From: Frankiaceae bacterium
GTDB lineage: Bacteria > Actinomycetota > Actinomycetes > Frankiales > Frankiaceae
NCBI GenBank assembly: GCA_030840885.1
Contig: JAVEDQ010000166.1
Location: 1 to 15,017 of the forward strand
Direction: 5' to 3'
Length of the DNA stretch: 15,017 nt
Below the pieces are notes generated by a model. That model worked only from the letters and a program-made list of their open reading frames with translations. It was not told where the DNA came from and ran no database searches. Both the position numbers and the translations under genes were made by a program. Of the stretch, positions 7,449 to 13,523 are shown one piece after another (position 1 is the stretch's first letter; each line of letters begins with the position of its first letter).

Positions 7449-7726
7449 CCGCTGTGGCGTCGTCACACACCCGAGCATGCCGAAGCGCGCAGGGAGGCGC
7501 CATAGGCGGCTGGGGCTAGGCCGATCGGGGTTTCCCACCGCCAGCACAACGGATGGTCAACGGCGACGGGACGCCTCCATCCGCCCAGCCCGTTGGGATG
7601 ATCTTGGCGGTATGGCGCACCGGTTTGGGTCCCGACGCGCTGCACGGGGGTTCGAACTGACAGGATTCGAGCCGTAGCTGAGCGCGCGGTGGTGGCGCGA
7701 CGGACGCTCGTGAGCAGGGGGAGTCG

Positions 7727-8038
7727 GTGGTCGAGACGCATGTGGCCTGGTCGGTGGGACATGCCGTCCTGACTCTCCGAGGTGAGCTCGACCCTCCGTC
7801 CGGGTCCGTCGTCGCGGAGCTGCTGACCACCATCTGCCAGCAGCAACCGCTGCGGCTGTTCGTCGATCTGACCGACGTGACCGCGATCCGGAACGTGGTC
7901 CTCGGGTTGCTGGCGACGGTGGTCGGCAAGCTGCGCGAGGCGGGGTGCCCGCTGGTCTTCATCAACCCGACGGTCACGATGCGCGAACAGATGCACAACC
8001 ACGGCCTGGAGGGGCTGCTGCAGCTCGACACGGCGTAG
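7727..8038 (+). CDS. STAS-domain protein lacking the phospho-acceptor serine
   Basis: A 103-residue single STAS domain, of the size of anti-sigma factor antagonists such as SpoIIAA/RsbV. The start is GTG 7727 with GGGGGAG five bases upstream. The strand-turn-strand opening (AVLTLRGELDPPSG, about 13-26) and the central LRLFVDLTDVTAI (42-54) fit the fold. The site that reads M-D-S-S-G-L-G in SpoIIAA reads I-R-N-V-V-L-G here (54-60), so Val57 stands where the phosphorylated Ser is. It therefore cannot be switched by phosphorylation at the usual place. It could be a constitutive antagonist, a stressosome-like scaffold or a decoy. It is followed after 7 bp by a spermidine-synthase-like gene, so the two are probably translated together. 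The 180-300 bp upstream show no other gene. Confidence 0.85.
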   Translation: MVETHVAWSVGHAVLTLRGELDPPSGSVVAELLTTICQQQPLRLFVDLTDVTAIRNVVLGLLATVVGKLREAGCPLVFINPTVTMREQMHNHGLEGLLQLDTA

Positions 8039-8045
8039 TCGGGGG

Positions 8046-8924
8046 GTGGGCAGACTGGGCACACTCGTCGGCGTGGCAGGCGAGGACTTCGTCCCCCGGC
8101 CGGGAACCTGGCCGACGGACTCCGGCACCGCGGAGCTGGTCGCCGACGGCAGCCGCCCCGGTGCGTACCTGTTGGCCGTGAACGGGGTGGCCCAGTCCTA
8201 CGTCGACCTGGTCGACCCGGCGACGCTCGAGTTCGCGTACATCCGACGGCTCGCGGACCTCGTCGACGCGCGATTCCCGGTCGCGGAGCGCGTCGCGATG
8301 CTGCACGTCGGCGGCGGCGCGGGCACCTTGGCCCGGTACGTGGCGACGACCCGCCCGGGCTCGCCGCAGACGGTCGTCGACGTCGACGTCGAACTGGTGG
8401 CCGGAGTGTTGGCGCGGCTCGGCGACCCACCCTTCCTCTATCAGGTGCAGGACGGGCGGCAGGCGCTGGCCGAGGCCGCGCCGAGCAGCGTCGACGTCGT
8501 GGTGACCGACGCCTTCGTGGGCAGTTCGGTCCCGTCGCGACTGACCACCGTCGAGTATCTCGGGGCGGCCCGGCGGGCGCTGCGCCCCGGCGGCGTCTAC
8601 GCGGTCAACGTCGCCGACGGCGGCGAGTTGGCGTACCTCCGCCGCATCCTCGCCACCGTCGTCGCGAGCTTCACCTCGGTGCTGCTCGTCGCCGAGCCCG
8701 CCGTGCTGCGCGGACGACGGTTCGGCAACGCGATCGTCATGGGTAGCGACCAGGAGTTGCCGGTGGCCGGCCTCGTCCGGGCCGCCGCCGGGGACGCCGC
8801 TGCGCCCGGCCGGGTCGTCGTCGGGCCGGACCTGACGACGCTGATCGGCGACGCGATGGTGCTCACCGACGCGGAACCGCTCGTCTCGCCGATCCCGCCG
8901 TCCGGGAGCTGGGCCGTGCGCTGA
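8046..8924 (+). CDS. Spermidine-synthase-like (SAM-binding fold) protein
   Basis: A 292-residue protein of the spermidine synthase/methyltransferase superfamily. The nucleotide-binding loop is HVGGGAGTLARYV (87-99), followed by acidic VVDVDVEL (110-117), QDGRQAL (135-141) and VVVTDAFVGSSVP (151-163), then LRPGGVYAVNVAD (179-191). This is the pattern of the actinobacterial stand-alone proteins often annotated as spermidine synthase. No N-terminal membrane domain is fused to it, and true aminopropyl transfer is unproven because the polyamine-site residues of SpeE are not evident. The start at GTG 8046 overlaps a G-rich stretch; GTG 8073 is a second possibility. It lies 7 bp behind the STAS gene. 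Confidence 0.78.
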   Translation: MGRLGTLVGVAGEDFVPRPGTWPTDSGTAELVADGSRPGAYLLAVNGVAQSYVDLVDPATLEFAYIRRLADLVDARFPVAERVAMLHVGGGAGTLARYVATTRPGSPQTVVDVDVELVAGVLARLGDPPFLYQVQDGRQALAEAAPSSVDVVVTDAFVGSSVPSRLTTVEYLGAARRALRPGGVYAVNVADGGELAYLRRILATVVASFTSVLLVAEPAVLRGRRFGNAIVMGSDQELPVAGLVRAAAGDAAAPGRVVVGPDLTTLIGDAMVLTDAEPLVSPIPPSGSWAVR

Positions 8925-9031
8925 GCGCCGATGAGTGAAGCCGGTCACCCTCCGGTCAAGTCATAGGCGACGCATATGTGCAGATGCAACGTTAGCGGGA
9001 AGATGCCTTCGAACCGACATCGAGGAGAACT

Positions 9032-9514
9032 ATGGTGACGACAGCATTCAAAAGCCGCGGGTCCGCACCGGAGCGCACCGACGACACCGCACGCAACGAG
9101 AAGACGGGGCGGGCGCTCTACGGCGCCCTCACCGGTCTCGCAGCCGTCGCCGTGTTGCTCCAGGGCCTGTGGGCCGGCATCTTCCTGCGACACGACGGTG
9201 AGCGGGAGGCGGCCGACTCGTGGATCGGGGTGCACGCGACCGACGGCGAGGTGGCGATCGCCTTGGCCGCGCTGGCCACTGCCGTCGCGCTGTGGAAGCT
9301 CCGCCACCGCAAGGAGCTGTGGATCGGCGCCGGGGCGCTGACCGTGCTGCTGATTCTCGAGTCCTACCTCGGGGGGCTGATCCGGGACCAGGGCAAGACC
9401 GGCCTCACCGCCGTGCACATCCCGCTGGCGATGGCGCTCATGGGGCTGGTCGTGTATCTGCCGCTCCGCGCCGCTCGCGGGCCGCGTCGCCCGGCCGGAT
9501 CAGTGGAGGGCTAG
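9032..9514 (+). CDS. Four-helix integral membrane protein with paired histidines
   Basis: A 160-residue protein starting at ATG 9032, with GAGGAG in the leader. Hydrophobic segments lie at about 28-52, 70-90, 96-118 and 124-146. His68 (IGVHATDGEVA) and His129 (TAVHIPLAM) sit at the membrane ends of helices 2 and 4, an arrangement that could bind haem or a metal, though this is inference. The termini are polar and basic. I do not recognise a characterised family. A 107-bp gap separates it from the preceding gene; it holds a direct repeat CCGGTCA at 8941-8947 and 8952-8958. The 3' end overlaps the end of the menA remnant on the opposite strand by 15 bases. Confidence 0.75.
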   Translation: MVTTAFKSRGSAPERTDDTARNEKTGRALYGALTGLAAVAVLLQGLWAGIFLRHDGEREAADSWIGVHATDGEVAIALAALATAVALWKLRHRKELWIGAGALTVLLILESYLGGLIRDQGKTGLTAVHIPLAMALMGLVVYLPLRAARGPRRPAGSVEG

Positions 9515-9866
9515 CCCCAGCGCCAGCAGTGCACCGAAGCCCAGCTGCAGGCGTCCGGTGTCGCGGAGGACGGGCAGCAGCGCCCGTCCCTCCGCGCCTG
9601 CCCTGACCGCGCGAATGGGCGGGCGCGCAGCGGTAGCGCCGCGAGTGCGAACAGAACCGTGGGATGCCCCGGGCCAGCAGGAGGGGAACGACGAAGACGC
9701 CCGCCAGCAGCCCGACGAGCCGAACGGACAGGGTCCGTTTGCCGACTGCGCGATCGCCGGGCAGGTCGCGCAGGTTGTTCGTCAGGAGCAAGGCGCACGC
9801 GAGCACCACGGCAGCCGGCAGCGTCCGGGGGCGGGCACCTTCGAGCCACTGCGATCCTGTCGTCAT
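9500..9866 (-). pseudogene. menA: menA remnant (1,4-dihydroxy-2-naphthoate prenyltransferase), internally deleted and frameshifted
   Basis: Read on the minus strand from ATG 9866, the first 21 residues (QWLEGARPRTLPAAVV) match the conserved N-terminus of MenA. They are then joined directly to LLTNNLRDLPGDRAVGKRT, which belongs near residue 200 of the usual 290-residue enzyme. The first Asp-rich motif (NDYSD...) and several membrane helices are therefore gone, a loss of roughly 170-180 codons at about 9803. After VVPLLLA (about 9675) the MenA pattern continues in a second frame (LFALAALPLRARPF), and then in a third frame as LLPVLRDTGRLQLGFGALL, ending at a TGA at 9502-9500. The pieces occur in the correct order and strand, so this is a decayed gene rather than chance similarity. 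Menaquinone synthesis would need another copy elsewhere. Confidence 0.85.
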
Positions 9867-9897
9867 CGGGCTCCACTATCCGTGCGAGGGTGCAGGA

Positions 9898-10683
9898 ATG
9901 ACCGCACCCGAGACAGCACCGGCCCCGCAGGACTTCGCCGGGCGGGTGGCCGTCCTGACCGGCGCGACCCGCGGCATCGGCCTTGCCCTGGCCCAGGAAC
10001 TGGTGGACCGCGGCGCGTCCGTGGTCGTCACCGCTCGCAAGCCCGACGAGCTCGACGCCGCCGTCGCCCAGCTCGACCCCGACGGGACGGGACGCGCGGT
10101 CGCCTCCCGCGGCAGCGCCGACGACGCCGAGCACCAGGCCGCCACCGTCGCGCTGGCGATCGACCGCTTCGGCCGCCTCGACCACCTCGTCAACAACGCG
10201 GCGGTCAACCCGCAGTACGGCCCCTTGATGGAGGCCGACCTGTCCGCGATCCGCAAGGTCTTCGACGTCAACGTGACCGCGGTACTCGCCTGGACGCAGC
10301 TCGCCTGGCAGGGCTGGCTGGGCGAGCACGGCGGCAGCGTCCTCAACGTCGCGAGCGTCGGCGGTATCCGTGCGGGGTCGCCGATCGGCGCGTACAACGC
10401 GAGCAAGGCCGCGCTCATCCACCTCACCCGGCAGCTCGGCGTGGAGCTCGGCCCGCGGGTGCGGGTCAACGCCGTCGCCCCCGCGGTGGTGAAGACGAAG
10501 TTCGCCCGCGCCCTCTACGAGGACCGCGAGGACGAGGTCGCCGCCGCGTACCCGCTGAAGCGGCTCGGCGTCCCGGAGGACATCGGCAAGGCCGGGGCGT
10601 TCCTGCTCTCCGACGCAGCGTCGTGGATCACCGGCGAGACGCTCGTCGTCGACGGCGGGGTGACGCTCGGCGGCGGCGGGTGA
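9898..10683 (+). CDS. SDR family NAD(P)-dependent oxidoreductase
   Basis: A 261-residue classical short-chain dehydrogenase/reductase. The cofactor loop is TGATRGIGLA (21-30), followed by LVNNAAV (97-103) and FDVNVTAVL (122-130). The catalytic Ser153 lies in NVASVGG, and Tyr166/Lys170 in YNASK. The C-terminal ITGETLVVDGG is typical of the FabG-like group. VVVTARKPD after the second strand lacks an acidic residue at the strand end and has Arg next, which suggests NADPH preference (inference). ATG 9898 is chosen because the fold begins about 15 residues later and GAGGG lies just upstream; the upstream open frame is the menA relic read in another frame. The substrate is unknown. Its stop overlaps the start of the acetyltransferase gene. 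Confidence 0.9.
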   Translation: MTAPETAPAPQDFAGRVAVLTGATRGIGLALAQELVDRGASVVVTARKPDELDAAVAQLDPDGTGRAVASRGSADDAEHQAATVALAIDRFGRLDHLVNNAAVNPQYGPLMEADLSAIRKVFDVNVTAVLAWTQLAWQGWLGEHGGSVLNVASVGGIRAGSPIGAYNASKAALIHLTRQLGVELGPRVRVNAVAPAVVKTKFARALYEDREDEVAAAYPLKRLGVPEDIGKAGAFLLSDAASWITGETLVVDGGVTLGGGG

Positions 10684-11231
10684 GTCGGCAGCAGGGTGAT
10701 TGGCAGATCAGCACTCGCACACCCGAGTCGCGCGCGCTCTTCGAGCGGGTCAAGGTGGCGACCCGGCTCTCCGCGAAGCTCAGCGCCCACTCGTTGGACG
10801 ACGCGGAGTCGATCCAGCGGGACTTCGAGGAGTTGATCGGCAAGCCGGTCGGCGCCGGGTTCACCCTCATCCCGCCCTTTTACGCCGACCACGGGCTGAA
10901 CATCACCGTCGGCCGGTCGGTGTTCATCGGCTACCAGTGCGCCTTCAGCGGCCACGCGCCGATCGACATCGGGGACGAGGTGATGATCGCGCACAGGGTC
11001 AATCTGGTGACGTCCGGCCATCCGGTCGAGCCCGATCAGCGGAAGGCGGCAATCACCGCCGAACCGATCAGGATCGGCACGAACGCGTGGATCGGCGCTG
11101 CCGCGACGGTCTTGCCCGGAGTGGATATCGGTGCCGGCGCCGTGGTCGCCGCCGGTGCGGTGGTCACCCGCGACGTTCCGCCCGCAACGCTCGTCGCGGG
11201 GGTCCCGGCGCGGATCGTCCGGCAGCTATAG
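10680..11231 (+). CDS. Hexapeptide-repeat O-acetyltransferase (maltose/galactoside acetyltransferase-like)
   Basis: A 183-residue left-handed beta-helix acetyltransferase that would transfer acetyl from acetyl-CoA to a hydroxyl group. An N-terminal helical cap (about 10-55, SRALFERVKVATRL...) is followed by hexapeptide coils from about 72 on: ITVGRSVFIG, IDIGDEVMIA, IRIGTNAWIG, VDIGAGAVV. The catalytic His114 is in TSGHPVEPDQR, matching the NHP site of LacA/Maa. The C-terminal VVTRDVPPATLVAGVPARIV is the usual acetyl-CoA-binding tail. The start is GTG 10680, which overlaps the TGA of the SDR gene as GTGA, pointing to translational coupling. The acceptor substrate cannot be told. The frame is open far upstream, but that part is a shadow of other sequence. 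Confidence 0.88.
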   Translation: MSRQQGDWQISTRTPESRALFERVKVATRLSAKLSAHSLDDAESIQRDFEELIGKPVGAGFTLIPPFYADHGLNITVGRSVFIGYQCAFSGHAPIDIGDEVMIAHRVNLVTSGHPVEPDQRKAAITAEPIRIGTNAWIGAAATVLPGVDIGAGAVVAAGAVVTRDVPPATLVAGVPARIVRQL

Positions 11232-11317
11232 GAGCACGTGCAGCGGGAGACAGGCGTCGTGAGACGCTGAACCGCCGCCCGTCCGGTCGGCTGTTCCGCC
11301 ATCCACTGGAGTTTCCC

Positions 11318-11608
11318 GTGCCGCTGCAGGTCGTCGCGACCATCACCGCCAAGTTCGGCTCGGAGGAGACGATCAGCGACCTGCTGAGCGAGCTCGTCGC
11401 CGCCACCCGCACCGAGTCCGGGTGCCTGGCCTACGAGCTGTTCCGCTCCGCCGCCGAGCAGAGGGTCTTCGTCACCATCGAGACCTGGCAGGGCCAGGAG
11501 GATCTCGATGCACACATGCAGAGCCCGCACGTGCAGCAGGCCTTCGCCGCGGCCGGGGATCACCTCGCCGGCGCCCCGGTGATCCACCCGCTCGAGGCGA
11601 TCGTCTAG
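11318..11608 (+). CDS. ABM-family (antibiotic biosynthesis monooxygenase-like) protein
   Basis: A 96-residue dimeric alpha/beta-barrel protein of the ABM superfamily. It reads VVATITAKFGSEETISDLL at the start, then VAATRTESGCLAYELFRS (28-45), FVTIETWQGQEDLDAHMQS (52-70) and a final AGAPVIHPLEAIV. This is the pattern of YgiN-like quinol monooxygenases, where E-x-W and a conserved His in the DAH motif line the pocket. The start is GTG 11318, with GGAG six bases upstream; the upstream open frame is not coding. It follows the acetyltransferase by 86 bp. Its TAG stop shares the palindrome CTAG with the TAG stop of the opposing reductase gene. The substrate is unknown. Confidence 0.85.
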   Translation: MPLQVVATITAKFGSEETISDLLSELVAATRTESGCLAYELFRSAAEQRVFVTIETWQGQEDLDAHMQSPHVQQAFAAAGDHLAGAPVIHPLEAIV

Positions 11609-12213
11609 CCCTGGTCGGCGACGGGGAAGACCAGGTGAGTGACGCGATCACCTTGCACACAGACCGTGGGATCGCCGAGCAGGTGGTCGTCGAAGTGGAC
11701 ATCGCCGCCGAAGAAGGGGCGACCGCCGCCCAGCACCACGGGCACCAGATCGATCGCGACGGCGTCGAGCAGCCCGAGTTCCAGGCACTGGCCGGCGATC
11801 GTGCCCGCTGCGACCGCGACGTCGCGCTGACCGGCGACCTCGCGGGCCTTGGCCACCGCGGCCGCCACCCCGTCGGTCACGAAGGTGAACGGGACGTCCG
11901 GGTGCGCCTCGACCCAGTCGGTCGGCACCTCGTGCGTGACGACGACGACCGGTACGTCGAGGGTGTGTCGGCCGTCCCAGCCGTCGGTGAAGTCGAACAG
12001 CGTCCGGCCGCAGATCAGCGCCCCGAGAGAGGACATCCACCGCTTCCAGTGCTCGGCGCTGGGCGGGCTCAGGTGGAGGGTGATCCCCTCCGACGCGGTT
12101 TCGATCGCGACGTCGCCGTTCTGGAGCCAGTCGAACAGCCGTCCGATCGTGTTGTCGTCCTTCGCGATGTAGCCGTCGAGCGACATCGAGGCGTTGGCGA
12201 TGACCGTGCTCAT
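11605..12213 (-). CDS. Dihydrofolate reductase-family (RibD C-terminal-like) protein
   Basis: A 202-residue protein of the RibD_C/DHFR fold. Signatures are MSTVIANASMSLDGYIAKDDN at the N-terminus, LICGRTLFDFTDGWDG in the middle, VVVVTHEVP, and the NADPH loop VAAGTIAGQCLELGLLDAVAIDLVPVVLGGGRPFF. The family contains many actinobacterial reductases of unknown substrate, so true folate reduction should not be assumed. ATG 12213 is chosen because it begins the fold and has GGAG upstream; the frame is open to 12282 but inside the preceding gene. The ATG overlaps the TGA of that gene (ATGA, 12210-12213), so the two are translationally coupled. Confidence 0.88.
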   Translation of the reverse strand: MSTVIANASMSLDGYIAKDDNTIGRLFDWLQNGDVAIETASEGITLHLSPPSAEHWKRWMSSLGALICGRTLFDFTDGWDGRHTLDVPVVVVTHEVPTDWVEAHPDVPFTFVTDGVAAAVAKAREVAGQRDVAVAAGTIAGQCLELGLLDAVAIDLVPVVLGGGRPFFGGDVHFDDHLLGDPTVCVQGDRVTHLVFPVADQG

Positions 12214-12680
12214 GCCCGTTCTCCGTCCGTCGTGGGTGCGGAACTGGTGCGGCGGTAGCTGACGTGCAGGTCGTCGTGCCACTCGCCGGCGGTTCGGGCG
12301 AGCTCCCCGTGACCCTCGAAGGTGTCAGGGCCGAGCGTTGCGGAGAAGCGCTGGTCGAAGCCGGGCGCATCGCGCCAGTAGCGCCACACGCCGTCGGCCA
12401 GCGAGGTGCGGTAGGTCCGGCGCACTCCACGCGAGTCGAAGTACTCCATCACCAGGCCGACGCCGTCCTCCGGGGGGCCGATCACGGCGATCGCGTTCGG
12501 GATGAGTGCGTGCTCGTGTGAGGTGCGCAGGATGAGGAAGCGGCCGCCGTCGAGCCAGGCGAAGGTGGCCGTGCCGGACGCGGCGCCGTCGAGCTGCGGG
12601 TGGGTCGCGGAGGTGGCCCAGGTGCCGATCAACGTGCTGAAGCCGCCCAGGTCGAACTCGTCGCTTTTGTCAGTGTTCAT
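12210..12680 (-). CDS. Conserved beta-barrel-like hypothetical protein (DUF1579-like)
   Basis: A 156-residue protein. It begins FSTLIGTWATSATHP, followed by FAWLDGGRFLILRT, AIAVIGPPEDGVGLVMEYFDSRGVRRTY and WRYWRDAPGFDQRFSATL, an alternating strand pattern like DUF1579 or lipocalin-like barrels. There are no cysteines, signal peptide or membrane segments. The ATG at 12680 has no obvious ribosome site, so translation may depend on the upstream regulator gene 46 bp away. It overlaps the reductase gene as ATGA. Related proteins often lie beside RibD_C-type reductases in actinobacteria, but no function is known to me. Confidence 0.75.
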   Translation of the reverse strand: MNTDKSDEFDLGGFSTLIGTWATSATHPQLDGAASGTATFAWLDGGRFLILRTSHEHALIPNAIAVIGPPEDGVGLVMEYFDSRGVRRTYRTSLADGVWRYWRDAPGFDQRFSATLGPDTFEGHGELARTAGEWHDDLHVSYRRTSSAPTTDGERA

Positions 12681-12726
12681 GTGATTGGTGACGGAGCGAC
12701 GGCGCCGGATTCATCGCTGGCGTGGC

Positions 12727-13311
12727 TCAGGCTCCGAGCAGCTGCCCGACGACTCTGACGGCCTGGTCGACGTCAGGATCACGGCCGGCGATGACGTCGG
12801 CGTAGAGGAAGCTCTCCCCGATCCGGACGATGACGTAGGCCAACGCCGAGCGTTCGACGGGCAGGCGGAGGCGGCCGGCGTCGGCCTCCTCGGCGAGCAG
12901 CGCCTCGAACACGGCGAGGGACCCCGCCTGCACCCGGGCCGCCCGCGAGGTGAGCACCCGCATCGCCACCTCCGGTTCGGCGGCGAGGAAGCGGTGCAGG
13001 GACGGGTCCTGTTGTGCCGCTGTCAGGAACCCCGAGTAGGCGGTGAGGATCCGGTCCCGCCCGATGAGCTCGGCGGACACCCGTAGTGAGCGCGCGTGCG
13101 AGTGCCGGGCCCGCCACCAGAACACCTCGCCGAGCAACGCGTCCCGGCTGCCGACCCAGCGGTAGAGGGTCGCCCGCCCGACACCCAGTTCAGCGGCGAG
13201 AGCCCGCATGTCCAGCCGCTCGAGTGCACGGATGCGGCGCTGGGCGGCGTCGAAGACCGCCGGGGGGATCGACGGCGGCGGTGCGGTGCCCTCGGGCAGC
13301 AGTCGCGCCAC
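12727..13311 (-). CDS. TetR-family transcriptional regulator (QsdR-like)
   Basis: About 194 residues from GTG 13311. The helix-turn-helix is LDMRALAAELGVGRATLYRWVGSRDALLGEVF (roughly residues 34-65), with the ATLYRWVG recognition segment characteristic of the QsdR-like subgroup. The all-helical C-terminal ligand domain has SAELIGRDRILTAYSGFL and ends at LVGQLLGA. The frame stays open upstream to GTG 13407 and GTG 13464. I prefer 13311 because the upstream part contains two dyads and a direct repeat that look like control DNA, and its translation is not protein-like; none of the starts has a strong ribosome site. It is divergent from the acyl-CoA dehydrogenase genes and 46 bp upstream of the DUF1579-like gene, so it may control both sides and itself. 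Confidence 0.85.
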   Translation of the reverse strand: MARLLPEGTAPPPSIPPAVFDAAQRRIRALERLDMRALAAELGVGRATLYRWVGSRDALLGEVFWWRARHSHARSLRVSAELIGRDRILTAYSGFLTAAQQDPSLHRFLAAEPEVAMRVLTSRAARVQAGSLAVFEALLAEEADAGRLRLPVERSALAYVIVRIGESFLYADVIAGRDPDVDQAVRVVGQLLGA

Positions 13312-13347
13312 AGCCGCATCGCCCGCGTGAGGCTGCCCGTCCGGGGC

Positions 13348-13372
13348 AACAGGGGAGGAAGTGACCCCTGTT
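13348..13372. promoter_or_regulatory. 25-bp dyad, candidate regulator operator
   Basis: AACAGGGG-N9-CCCCTGTT is a perfect inverted repeat with 8-bp arms. It lies between the TetR-like gene and the divergent acyl-CoA dehydrogenase gene, 37 bp upstream of the preferred regulator start. Size and place fit an operator for a dimeric TetR-type repressor. Confidence 0.5.
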
Positions 13373-13399
13373 ACGTTCCCGGCATCCAGGCGTAGGCTG

Positions 13400-13424
13400 C
13401 GAGACACATCGGCAGTATGTCTCG
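13400..13424. promoter_or_regulatory. Second 25-bp dyad in the same control region
   Basis: CGAGACA-N11-TGTCTCG has perfect 7-bp arms and the same overall length as the dyad 28 bp to its left, but an unrelated arm sequence. It could be the site of a second regulator or part of a promoter. Confidence 0.4.
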
Positions 13425-13437
13425 TCAGCCGCTGATT

Positions 13438-13467
13438 GTCTTCTGTACACCCTGTCTTCTGCACACC
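13438..13467. repeat. Tandem direct repeat of 14 bp, period 16
   Basis: GTCTTCTGTACACC at 13438-13451 and GTCTTCTGCACACC at 13454-13467 differ at one position and are separated by CT. The pair lies 57 bp upstream of the acyl-CoA dehydrogenase start, a likely activator or repressor site. A 16-bp period is not a whole number of helix turns. Confidence 0.5.
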
Positions 13468-13523
13468 AGTCCCGCTCGGCGTCCGCCGCCTCCGGGACCC
13501 GTCCTCGCGAAAGGGGACCCGAC

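Noticed and set aside
7611..7676. A 21-codon open frame starting with ATG
   Set aside because: No ribosome site and no recognisable sequence pattern; too short to support as a gene.
7640..7677. TTCGAAC- and GATTCGAG-containing stretch resembling tRNA T-arms
   Set aside because: No acceptor stem, anticodon arm or CCA could be folded around it on either strand, so neither a tRNA nor a convincing att site is supported.
9558..10679. Open frame upstream of and in phase with the acetyltransferase
   Set aside because: It runs through the menA relic and the SDR gene in another frame, and its Arg-rich composition is that of a shadow frame.
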